A DNA stretch of 64,000 nt from Rossellomorea aquimaris (GTDB lineage: Bacteria > Bacillota > Bacilli > Bacillales > Bacillaceae_B): assembly GCF_020172085.1 (NCBI RefSeq), contig NZ_JAIVAT010000007.1:310001-374000 (forward strand), written 5' to 3'. Below, piece after piece: positions 25,428 to 32,756 of this stretch. Position numbers and translations under genes: made by a program. Position 1 is the first letter of the stretch; every line of letters begins with the position of its first letter. Below the pieces are notes generated by a model. The model made no database searches. It saw only the letters and a program-made list of their open reading frames with translations, and was not told the DNA's origin.

Positions 25428-25754
25428 AGGCTGGGACATAACAAAATTACTTCACTCTAAAGACGAACATTCAATATGAGTTTTTTAGGATCATTTGATA
25501 CACCGCTGTTGATTTCCGTACAAGACTTCGCTTTCCTCGGGCGTTCGGATGAGCCTCCTCGTCGCTGTCGCTCCTGCGGGGTCTCATCTCTCCGCTTTTC
25601 CCGCAGGAGTCTTCGTCTTGCACTCCAATCAACAGCTAGAAAGTGCTAAATACATGAATTATCCATGAACGCAAAATTAAAAAAACGAACGATAGATTTA
25701 TATTAAATCTATCGTTCGTTTTTTTCTTTAGTAGAAACCCTTTTGTCCCATCCT
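25428..25754. repeat. Bacillaceae intergenic repeat element with inverted ends (MITE-like)
   Basis: A 327-bp non-coding element. The left end AGGCTGGGACATAAC (25428-25442) and right end TTTTGTCCCATCCT (to 25754) are near inverted repeats. The interior carries the GCTGTTGATTTCCGTACAAG / CTTCGCTTTCCTCGGGCG type sequence with a GC-rich stem-loop around 25530-25615 (GCGGGGTCTC, CCCGCAGGAG) that I recognise as a multi-copy intergenic repeat of Bacillus relatives. A symmetrical hairpin (25680-25724) can terminate transcription both ways. Confidence 0.65.
25680..25724. terminator. Bidirectional terminator hairpin inside the repeat element
   Basis: AAAAACGAACGATAGATTTA and its complement flank TAT; A and T runs on both sides support termination in either direction. 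It separates the XRE operon from the convergent terC gene. Confidence 0.85.
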
Positions 25755-25774
25755 CTTTTCTCTTTCATTGCTTT

Positions 25775-26548
25775 TTACACCACATTCTGCTCAGAACCCT
25801 TTTTGCCGGGAGTAAACCAACCCAACAAGGCGATGCCTACAAGTACTCCGTAGAAAATGAATGTCCACAGGGTACTATGTGGAAAATCATGATTAAGCAC
25901 CCCGATATCTTCATGTGCAAGGGTGATGACCGCAAGTTTCACCCCGACCCAGGCGACGATGGCATAAGCCGTCGTTTCCAGTGCCGGTCGTTTTTCCAAC
26001 AGCTGAACAAACCAGGTTGCCGCGTACTTAATCAGGATCAATCCGGCAATCCCGCCAAGAACCACCACGATGAATTGTCCACCGTCCATGCCTCCGAAGT
26101 CCCCGAGTGGAGAATCGGGAAGACCGAGGGCAAGGGCGACAGCTGCGAGGATCGAATCGATGGCAAATGCCAGGTCCGCCAAGGCAATTTTCCCGACTGT
26201 CGGCCAAAATCCTTTACCGGCTGCATTCTCTTCCGTTTCTTCCTGATTCTTCTCATTATCCTTCCCGAACTTTGCTGTGATGACATGTTTGAGACCCAAA
26301 TAAAGCAGGTACGCTGCGCCGATCGCCTGGATCTGCCAAACATTTGCGATGAAGGAAATCGCGAACAGGGCGACAAACCGGAAAGCAAATGCCAGGAAGA
26401 TCCCGTATTTAATGGCTCTTTTCTTTTCATCATCAGGCAAATGCTTCGCAATGACCGCGAGAACAAGGGCATTATCTGCTGATAATAATCCTTCGAGACC
26501 GATAAGGATTAATAATGTCCATCCGTATTCCAACCAAATTGATTCCAA
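25775..26548 (-). CDS. TerC-family membrane protein (YceF/YkoY-like metal exporter)
   Basis: About 257 aa with seven or more transmembrane helices. TerC signatures are GLEGLLSADNALVLAVIAKHL and KIALADLAFAIDSILAAVALA, both with membrane aspartates. In B. subtilis the paralogues YceF and YkoY act in manganese export that metallates exoenzymes. The TTG at 26548 is favoured because GGGAG lies 8 nt upstream and the protein then starts MESIWLEYGW; an ATG at 26563 in the same frame overlaps that site. No yybP-ykoY manganese riboswitch was seen upstream. Confidence 0.8.
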   Translation of the reverse strand: MESIWLEYGWTLLILIGLEGLLSADNALVLAVIAKHLPDDEKKRAIKYGIFLAFAFRFVALFAISFIANVWQIQAIGAAYLLYLGLKHVITAKFGKDNEKNQEETEENAAGKGFWPTVGKIALADLAFAIDSILAAVALALGLPDSPLGDFGGMDGGQFIVVVLGGIAGLILIKYAATWFVQLLEKRPALETTAYAIVAWVGVKLAVITLAHEDIGVLNHDFPHSTLWTFIFYGVLVGIALLGWFTPGKKGSEQNVV

Positions 26549-26652
26549 GCGTATCGCTCCCATCTACAATGTAAGCCAAGGATTTCATGAAAAAGTTCTT
26601 ATTATTTTATCTTACCACTTATTTTCCATCTAATACGATTCAAAAAGGGCTT

Positions 26653-26680
26653 TTAACAACTGCGACTTTCATGGTATAGT
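26653..26680 (+). promoter_or_regulatory. Sigma-A promoter of the vmlR leader
   Basis: -35 TTAACA (26653-26658), a 16-bp spacer and -10 TATAGT (26675-26680). It lies about 30 bp before the leader peptide start. Confidence 0.6.
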
Positions 26681-26709
26681 AAATTTACTAAATATGACAG
26701 GGGTGATGG

Positions 26710-26778
26710 GTGGACGATGAAGAACTAATCTTATTTTCGAGACGTTTGAAATTCCATATTTCAAATCAACCTAAATAG
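26710..26778 (+). CDS. Leader peptide of the ABC-F attenuator (22 aa)
   Basis: GTG at 26710 after AGGGGTGAT encodes MDDEELILFSRRLKFHISNQ plus PK and a stop at 26776-26778. Its codons ELILF overlie the first arm (26724-26735) of the attenuator and its stop overlaps the second arm (26774-26786). Ribosome position on it could therefore decide RNA folding. It is below normal annotation size. Confidence 0.6.
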   Translation: MDDEELILFSRRLKFHISNQPK

Positions 26779-26884
26779 GATTAGTCTGCCCATTTTTATA
26801 TGCGTTTTTTGCTATTGATACTTGATAGCTTTCTTTGTGTACGTTGCCGGCTAATCCTTCCAGAATCATTGGGAGGATTTTTTT
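26724..26884 (+). promoter_or_regulatory. Transcription attenuator upstream of vmlR
   Basis: Four mutually exclusive arms are visible: (1) ACTAATCTTATT 26724-26735, (2) AATAGGATTAGTC 26774-26786, (3) GGCTAATCCTTCC 26849-26861 and (4) GGGAGGATT 26871-26879 followed by T7. Arms 1:2 pair over 12 bp, 2:3 over 10 bp as antiterminator, and 3:4 over 9 bp as intrinsic terminator. A ribosome stalled on arm 1 would free arm 2 to sequester arm 3. Attenuation control is known for B. subtilis vmlR. Confidence 0.7.
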
Positions 26885-26917
26885 GTTCTCCCTTTTTCAA
26901 AGAGAGGGGAAGATGTT

Positions 26918-28549
26918 ATGAGAGAGATCATGAAATTATTGAATATAAGCTATGAAGGGATGGACGGGAAGATATTGGATGAGGTGAATGGAAGCGTCCA
27001 GGAAAGGGACGTCATCGGAATCATCGGCGTGAACGGAGCAGGAAAGTCGACGCTTCTCCAATTGATTGCAGGTGATAGAATTCCTACAGAGGGCCAGATC
27101 CAGTGGTTACATCATGATGTGAGTATGACCATGGTGGAGCAGGAAACCGAAACCTATTCCATAGAAGGAATGATTCCTTCACAAGTCAAGCTGCTGGAGA
27201 AATGGCAGGTACCGAAGCAGGAATTCCAACAGTTAAGCGGGGGAGAAAAACTGAAGGCGAGACTCGCTAAAGGGTTTTCTGAGAAAGCAGACCTGCTCCT
27301 ACTGGATGAGCCGACCAATCATCTTGATCAAGAAAGTATGGAGCTTCTGACGAGACAGATCAAAGAGTATAAAGGTACGATCCTGCTCGTGTCGCATGAC
27401 CGTTATTTTCTGGATGAAGCCGTGACGAAGATCTGGTCCATCGAAGGAAAGAAAATTATTGAGCATAAAGGCCATTATTCCAGCTACATGGAGGCCCGCA
27501 AGCAGAAAAGGCTGACTCAACAACGGGAGTATGAAAAACAACAGAAAATGGTGGAGCGGATTGAGAACCAGATGAAAGAGCTCACCTCCTGGTCTGAAAA
27601 AGCCCACGCCCAGTCAACGAAACAGGAAGGATATAAAGAACATTACCGCGTCAAAGCTAAACGCATGGACACCCAGGTCAAATCCAAGCAAAAACGCTTG
27701 GAAAAGGAACTTGATAGAGCCAACGTGACAGCGGTTGAAGAGGAGCATACCGTACGATTCTCCATCCGATCCCCCCACAAAACCGGGAAACGCTTCCTCG
27801 AAGTAAAGAACCTGAAAAAATCGTTCGAGGGACGGACCTTATTCGAAAACGCCCATTTTACCATCCAACATGGAGAAAAGGTTGCGATCACCGGACCGAA
27901 TGGAAGCGGAAAGACGACGCTCTTGAAGATACTCATGGGAATGGAAGTCGCCGGGGGGGAGGTATGGATGTCGCCTTCAGCCAATATCGGATATCTGACA
28001 CAGGAAGTATTCGATCTACCCCTTGATCAGACACCGGGGGAGATGTTCCATAAAGAAACCTTTACTGAAAGAGGAAAAGTACAGACACTAATGAAGCATC
28101 TTGGATTCCAGAACTCCCATTGGCATTCGCCGATCCGGAATTTGAGCATGGGGGAGAGGGTGAAGATGAAGCTAATGAAATATATCCTCGAGGAAAAAGA
28201 CGTGTTGATCCTGGATGAACCGACGAACCACCTTGATCTTGCTTCCCGGGAACAGCTGGAGGAAACTCTGTCCGAGTACAATGGGACCTTGATCGTTGTG
28301 TCCCATGACCGTTATTTTCTTGAAAAAACGACGGAAATCAAGCTTGTCATTGAGAACGGAGCCATAGCGAAACAGCTGGATGAACTCCCAGCTGAACGGG
28401 ATGACAAGGAAGAAAGGCGCATGAAACTTGAGACCGACAGACAGGAAGTGCTGGGTCGCTTGAGTTTCATGCTTCCGGGGGATGATGAGTATGCAGATCT
28501 CGACAAGAAGTTTATCGATTTAACAAAACAGATCAATGAATTGAAGTAA
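26918..28549 (+). CDS. vmlR: ABC-F ribosome-protection ATPase, VmlR-like
   Basis: A 543-aa cytosolic protein with two ABC domains and no membrane segments. Walker A motifs are GVNGAGKST (37-45) and GPNGSGKTT; signatures are LSGGEKLKARLA and LSMGERVKMKLM; Walker B motifs are LLLLDEPTNHLD and VLILDEPTNHLD. A charged interdomain linker (about 180-260: QKRLTQQREYEKQQKMVERIENQM) is the antibiotic-resistance domain. It aligns throughout with B. subtilis VmlR, which dislodges virginiamycin M and lincomycin from the ribosome. A complete attenuator precedes it and a terminator follows. Codons 304-308 (EGRTL) contain an exact GAGGGACGGACCTT. Confidence 0.9.
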   Translation: MREIMKLLNISYEGMDGKILDEVNGSVQERDVIGIIGVNGAGKSTLLQLIAGDRIPTEGQIQWLHHDVSMTMVEQETETYSIEGMIPSQVKLLEKWQVPKQEFQQLSGGEKLKARLAKGFSEKADLLLLDEPTNHLDQESMELLTRQIKEYKGTILLVSHDRYFLDEAVTKIWSIEGKKIIEHKGHYSSYMEARKQKRLTQQREYEKQQKMVERIENQMKELTSWSEKAHAQSTKQEGYKEHYRVKAKRMDTQVKSKQKRLEKELDRANVTAVEEEHTVRFSIRSPHKTGKRFLEVKNLKKSFEGRTLFENAHFTIQHGEKVAITGPNGSGKTTLLKILMGMEVAGGEVWMSPSANIGYLTQEVFDLPLDQTPGEMFHKETFTERGKVQTLMKHLGFQNSHWHSPIRNLSMGERVKMKLMKYILEEKDVLILDEPTNHLDLASREQLEETLSEYNGTLIVVSHDRYFLEKTTEIKLVIENGAIAKQLDELPAERDDKEERRMKLETDRQEVLGRLSFMLPGDDEYADLDKKFIDLTKQINELK

Positions 28550-28550
28550 C

Positions 28551-28591
28551 AAAAGGGACGTTCCGATTCGAAATCGGAACGTCCCTCTTTT
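28551..28591 (+). terminator. Terminator after vmlR
   Basis: AGGGACGTTCCGATT / AATCGGAACGTCCCT stem with a short CGA loop, then CTTTTT. The GGGACG ends resemble the dispersed GGGACGGACC repeat. Confidence 0.85.
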
Positions 28592-28601
28592 TATGACCTA
28601 C

Positions 28602-28634
28602 ACCAAAAAAGTCCAGACAATACCAAAAGAGTAC
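28602..28634 (+). promoter_or_regulatory. Putative YesN operator: direct repeats before xylF
   Basis: ACCAAAAAAGTCC (28602-28614) and ACCAAAAGAGTAC (28622-28634) are direct repeats exactly 20 bp apart and end 12 bp upstream of the -35. That is the usual arrangement of AraC-type activator sites. Similar cores occur upstream of the regulator operon (32648-32685). Confidence 0.6.
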
Positions 28635-28637
28635 TAG

Positions 28638-28675
28638 TGAAAGCGATTACAAACATTCTGAATTCTCCATATAAT
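28638..28675 (+). promoter_or_regulatory. xylFGH promoter with overlapping cre site
   Basis: -35 TTACAA (28647-28652), a 17-bp spacer and -10 TATAAT (28670-28675). TGAAAGCGATTACA (28638-28651) fully matches the CcpA cre consensus TGWNANCGNTNWCA and overlaps the -35, predicting carbon catabolite repression. Confidence 0.75.
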
Positions 28676-28710
28676 TAACCTTGAGCTTGATAACAAAGGG
28701 GGAGTATGAA

Positions 28711-29817
28711 GTGAAGAAGTTTTCATTGTTAATGGTTCTCATTCTATTTGTGGGTATGCTTGCGGCCTGTGGCAGCAGCAGTACAGGTGGTAAGAAAGGT
28801 GTCAGTGTGGGGATCGTCTTACCTACTAAGGACGAGCCTAGATGGGTTCAGGATGAAAAGCGCTTTAAAGATGCGTTGAAGGATTCCGAGTATACAACGG
28901 AAATCCTGTTCAGCCAAGGTTCTTCTGCCAAGGAAAAAGAAAATGTAGAAACATTGATCAACAAAGGGATCGACGTGCTGATCATCACTCCACAGGATGG
29001 GGATGCAGCAGCTGCTGCTGTGGAGTCAGCGAAGAAGGAAGGTATTACGGTCATTTCGTATGATCGTCTGATTACGAATACAGATGCAGTTGATTATTAT
29101 GTAACATTTGATAGCGTGGCCGTTGGGGAAGCACAGGGGCAATACTTGATCGATCACGCTGAAGGGAAGGATGTACCACTTTATCTGTATGCCGGTGCAG
29201 CTTCTGATAATAATGCGTTCTTGTTCTTTGAAGGAGCTTGGAATGTGCTTCAACCGAAAATCGCGGATGGCACTTTCAAGATCGCCAATTCAAGTGAAGC
29301 GGAATCACTTAAAGACAAAGCTGAGTTAAGCCGTGACGAGATGAGTAAAATCCTAGGACAGGTGACAACGAACTGGGATCCAAACGAAGCAAAGAACAAA
29401 TCACAAACACATCTGACAGCTGCAGGTGCAGATATGAAGGGTGATGTGGCCGTTCTTGCTCCGAATGATGGTACAGCTCGTTCCATCGCCGATGTATTTG
29501 CTTCAGACAAGGCCGTAACAAGCTTCGTTGTGACAGGTCAAGATGCGGAGAAAGCGTCTGTTCAATATGTGATCGATGGCAAGCAGTCCATGACGGTCTT
29601 CAAGGATGTTCGTACGCTCGTAACGGATGCAATGGGTATTGCCGTTGATGTACTGGATGGAAAAACACCTGAAACAACAGGTTCTTATGACAATGGTAAG
29701 AAAGATGTAGAAGCGAAGCAAACAGAAGTCATCGTGGTTGATGGAGACAACGTGAAAGCGGAGCTGATCGACTCAGGATATTACGAAGCGAAAGAATTCA
29801 CAGGATTAAAAGAATAA
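28711..29817 (+). CDS. xylF: Sugar ABC transporter substrate-binding lipoprotein (XylF/ChvE-like)
   Basis: A 368-aa lipoprotein with lipobox MLAACG (Cys20) and a type I periplasmic binding fold of the xylose/multi-sugar subfamily: VGIVLPTKDEPRWVQDEKRFKDAL, VLIITPQDGDAAAAAVESAKKEGITVISYDRLI, NNAFLFFEGAWNVLQP and VTGQDAEKASVQYVIDGKQSMTVFKDVR. The GTG at 28711 follows AAAGGGGGAG. It is the first gene of xylFGH. Xylose is the best guess; ChvE-like proteins also bind arabinose, glucose or galactose. Confidence 0.85.
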   Translation: MKKFSLLMVLILFVGMLAACGSSSTGGKKGVSVGIVLPTKDEPRWVQDEKRFKDALKDSEYTTEILFSQGSSAKEKENVETLINKGIDVLIITPQDGDAAAAAVESAKKEGITVISYDRLITNTDAVDYYVTFDSVAVGEAQGQYLIDHAEGKDVPLYLYAGAASDNNAFLFFEGAWNVLQPKIADGTFKIANSSEAESLKDKAELSRDEMSKILGQVTTNWDPNEAKNKSQTHLTAAGADMKGDVAVLAPNDGTARSIADVFASDKAVTSFVVTGQDAEKASVQYVIDGKQSMTVFKDVRTLVTDAMGIAVDVLDGKTPETTGSYDNGKKDVEAKQTEVIVVDGDNVKAELIDSGYYEAKEFTGLKE

Positions 29818-29824
29818 CAGTAAG

Positions 29825-29858
29825 CGGAATGGTGGCCGGGATGTCCGCCGCCATTCCG
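29825..29858 (+). other. Intercistronic hairpin between xylF and xylG
   Basis: Arms CGGAATGGTGGC and GCCGCCATTCCG pair over 12 bp with one G-U and no U tract. Such hairpins behind binding-protein genes usually protect the 5' message, giving more binding protein than ATPase. Confidence 0.6.
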
Positions 29859-29894
29859 TATTGTCATTGCTTTTGTTAAAGGGGGTTAACTGTA

Positions 29895-31415
29895 ATGAAC
29901 AAGTATTTGTTAGAAATGAATGATATCTCCAAGGAATTTACCGGTGTGAAAGCACTGAGTGATGTGAATTTCAAGGTGGAAGATGGAGAGATTCATTGTT
30001 TGATAGGTGAGAACGGGGCTGGGAAGTCCACGTTAATGAAGGTGCTGAGCGGTGTTTATCCTTATGGGACGTACACTGGTGACATCGTGTTCGATGGTAC
30101 CGTTCAGCAATTTAACAAAATCAGTGACAGTGTCAACGCAGGGATTGCCATCATCTATCAGGAGCTGGCTCTCTTTCCGGATCTAACAGTATATGAAAAT
30201 ATTTTTGCAGGAAACGAAGTGAAGGTAGGCGGATTCATCGATTGGAATCGTACCATTGTGGAAGCACAGAAGCTCCTGAAGAAAGTGAAGCTCGATGTGA
30301 ATCCGGACACGCTCGTGAGGGACCTCAGCGTAGGAAAACGGCAGCTGGTCGAGATTGCGAAAGCGTTGAGTAAAGACGTGAAATTATTGATTCTGGATGA
30401 ACCGACTGCGGCACTGAATGAAGACGACAGTGAAAATCTCCTGGAGCTGTTAAAAGATCTGAAAAAACAGGGCATCACCTGTATCATGATTTCCCACAAG
30501 CTGAAGGAAGTCATTCACATCGCTGACAAAGCGACCGTACTCCGGGATGGAAAGACCATTTGCACCCTGGATGCATCAAAAGGGGAAGTATCAGAAGGAA
30601 TCATTATCAAAAACATGGTGGGCCGGGCCATTGAAGATATCTATCCGAAACGACCAAATAAATCCCACGGCGAAACCATTTTGGAACTTCAAAACTGGTC
30701 TGCTTATGATCCTCAGCTTGGCAGAGAGGTGGTCAAGGACGTAAATCTTCAAGTGAAGAGAGGAGAAATTGTCGGAATTGCCGGGCTTATGGGTTCAGGA
30801 AGAACAGAGCTTGCACTGAGTATTTTCGGTAATGCGAAATCCTATAAGCTTGAAGGCAATCTTGTTTGGGATAACAGCCTTACCACGCTGAAGCATACGA
30901 AGGATGCCATCAAAGCGGGAATCGCGTATGTCACGGAGGACCGAAAAGATGACGGGCTATTCCTACTTCAAGATATTAAAAGCAATATTTCAGCTGCCAA
31001 CTTAGGCGGGATCTCTACCAAAGGAATCATCAATGACAATGAGGAGATCAAAGTGGCGGAACGCTATCATTCGTCTCTTCATATTAAGGCATCTTCCCTT
31101 GAACAGCTCGTCGGGAATTTGAGCGGGGGAAATCAGCAGAAGGTATCCATCGGGAAATGGCTCTTTGTCGGACCGAAGCTTCTCATCCTTGACGAGCCGA
31201 CACGTGGAATCGATGTCGGGGCGAAGTTTGAAATCTATACGGTGATGAACGAGCTGATCGAACAGGGATTGAGCATCATCATGATCTCCTCCGAGCTCGG
31301 GGAGGTACTCGGGATGAGTGACCGTGTGTACGTCATGGCCCAGGGGGAGATCAAAGGGGAACTGCCGGTGGAAGACGCCAACCAGGAAAAAATAATGGAG
31401 CTTGCAACGCAATAA
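29895..31415 (+). CDS. xylG: Sugar ABC transporter ATP-binding protein XylG
   Basis: A 506-aa tandem ABC ATPase of the monosaccharide CUT2 class. The first half has GENGAGKST, LSVGKRQLVEIAKALS and LLILDEPTAAL. The second half has the degenerate Walker A GLMGSGRTELALSIFG, the signature LSGGNQQKVSIGKWL and LLILDEPTRGIDVGAKFEIY. It energises uptake through XylH. RBS AAAGGGGGT. It lies 77 bp after xylF, separated by an intercistronic hairpin. Confidence 0.9.
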   Translation: MNKYLLEMNDISKEFTGVKALSDVNFKVEDGEIHCLIGENGAGKSTLMKVLSGVYPYGTYTGDIVFDGTVQQFNKISDSVNAGIAIIYQELALFPDLTVYENIFAGNEVKVGGFIDWNRTIVEAQKLLKKVKLDVNPDTLVRDLSVGKRQLVEIAKALSKDVKLLILDEPTAALNEDDSENLLELLKDLKKQGITCIMISHKLKEVIHIADKATVLRDGKTICTLDASKGEVSEGIIIKNMVGRAIEDIYPKRPNKSHGETILELQNWSAYDPQLGREVVKDVNLQVKRGEIVGIAGLMGSGRTELALSIFGNAKSYKLEGNLVWDNSLTTLKHTKDAIKAGIAYVTEDRKDDGLFLLQDIKSNISAANLGGISTKGIINDNEEIKVAERYHSSLHIKASSLEQLVGNLSGGNQQKVSIGKWLFVGPKLLILDEPTRGIDVGAKFEIYTVMNELIEQGLSIIMISSELGEVLGMSDRVYVMAQGEIKGELPVEDANQEKIMELATQ

Positions 31416-31429
31416 GGGGGTAAAGACAT

Positions 31430-32602
31430 ATGAATATCTTTCAAGAAGCTAGAATGCTGATTCGCGACAACATCCGTGACTACGGCATGTATATTGCACT
31501 ATTCGTTATCATACTGACATTTACGTTTATGACAGACGGTTTATTCATCACGTCAAGAAACATTAGTAATCTATTGGATTCTGCAGGCTATATCGCCGTG
31601 CTTGCTGTCGGGATGACCCTTGTCATCGTCATCAGGCATATTGATCTGTCTGTTGGATATGCGGCGGGATTCCTCGGTGCCATTGCAGCGATCCTGCTGA
31701 CACAGGCCGGTCTTTCAACATGGCTGACGATTCCGATCATTCTCGTCATCGGAGCGATTGTCGGGTTGTTCAACGGTCTGCTCGTGGCTCAGATCGGGAT
31801 TCCATCTTTCGTGGCGACCTTAGCCGGAATGCTGATTTTCCGCGGGGCGCTTTTGCAGGTGACGGAAAAGACGGGGACCATCATCATTCAGGACGATCAT
31901 TTCAATGCCATCGGAAATGGGTTCATCCCTTCCATTATGGAAGTGAACGGACTTCATCTTCTATCCCTGCTCGTAGGGTTAGTTGGAATCATCCTTTATA
32001 TTTACAGTGAATTCTCAACGAGACGAAACAAAATCAAATACGATTTCGAAGTCATCTCTGCACCGATTTTTGCATTGAAGCTCGTCTTCGTTTCAGCCAT
32101 CATCGGCTATGTGACATGGATCCTTGCGGGATACCACGGCTTCTCATGGACGGTCATCATCATCCTGATCGTCGTTATCGTGTACCACTTCCTGACATCC
32201 AGGACGGTTCTCGGCCGCCATATATATGCGGTGGGAAGCAACCCGGAAGCGGCTCATCTGAGCGGGATCAACGTTAAGAAAATCACGTATATCGTCTTTG
32301 GTTCGATGGGGATGCTTGCTGCCCTATCCGGGATTTTATTCACTTCCCGTCTTCAATCGGCTACGACCACTGCCGGGACGTTATTCGAATTGGATGCCAT
32401 CGCTGCTGCCTACGTAGGGGGAGTATCCTCTGCCGGTGGTGTCGGGAAAGTAACTGGTGCCATTATAGGAGCTATCGTCATGGCTTCATTGACAAGTGGA
32501 ATGAATCTTCTTGGTGTAGGTATCTCCTATCAATACATGATTCGCGGAGGAGTGCTTGCAGGGGCCGTCATCTTTGATGTGATGACCCGTAAGAAAAGGT
32601 AA
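31430..32602 (+). CDS. xylH: Sugar ABC transporter permease XylH
   Basis: A 390-aa CUT2-family permease with about ten hydrophobic segments. Family motifs are VAVGMTLVIVIRHIDLSVGYAAGFLGAI, GLFNGLLVAQIGIPSFVATLAGMLIFRG, and the EAA-like loop GRHIYAVGSNPEAAHLSGINVKKITYIVFG. It follows xylG after 14 bp with AAGGGGG upstream and forms the translocation channel of the xylose-type importer. Confidence 0.9.
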   Translation: MNIFQEARMLIRDNIRDYGMYIALFVIILTFTFMTDGLFITSRNISNLLDSAGYIAVLAVGMTLVIVIRHIDLSVGYAAGFLGAIAAILLTQAGLSTWLTIPIILVIGAIVGLFNGLLVAQIGIPSFVATLAGMLIFRGALLQVTEKTGTIIIQDDHFNAIGNGFIPSIMEVNGLHLLSLLVGLVGIILYIYSEFSTRRNKIKYDFEVISAPIFALKLVFVSAIIGYVTWILAGYHGFSWTVIIILIVVIVYHFLTSRTVLGRHIYAVGSNPEAAHLSGINVKKITYIVFGSMGMLAALSGILFTSRLQSATTTAGTLFELDAIAAAYVGGVSSAGGVGKVTGAIIGAIVMASLTSGMNLLGVGISYQYMIRGGVLAGAVIFDVMTRKKR

Positions 32603-32608
32603 TGAATC

Positions 32609-32646
32609 GGCTGGATCCCTTTGGGGGTCCGGCCTCGTTATTTTTT
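32609..32646 (+). terminator. Terminator between xylH and the regulator operon
   Basis: GGCTGGATCCC / GGGGTCCGGCC stem with a short loop, then TCGTTATTTTTT. It implies that xylFGH and the downstream sensor genes are separate transcripts. Confidence 0.7.
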
Positions 32647-32647
32647 G

Positions 32648-32685
32648 AAAAAGTACGGATGTACAGGTGAATATCCAAAAAGTAC
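32648..32685 (+). promoter_or_regulatory. Putative YesN sites upstream of the sensor operon
   Basis: AAAAAGTAC occurs at 32648-32656 and, within CCAAAAAGTAC, at 32677-32685. These share the core of the 28602-28634 direct repeats. A TATGAT (32712-32717) is a possible -10 with a poor -35, as expected for an activated promoter. Confidence 0.5.
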
Positions 32686-32756
32686 TCGAACCTTACCTAG
32701 GATTCCTGTGCTATGATAAAAGTAATAGTTCTAACTGTTGGGAGGGGACGTGTCAG

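Noticed and set aside
26564-26650. yybP-ykoY manganese riboswitch upstream of the TerC gene
   Set aside because: The conserved GGGGAGUA core and paired helices of that riboswitch are not present; only a possible promoter is seen.
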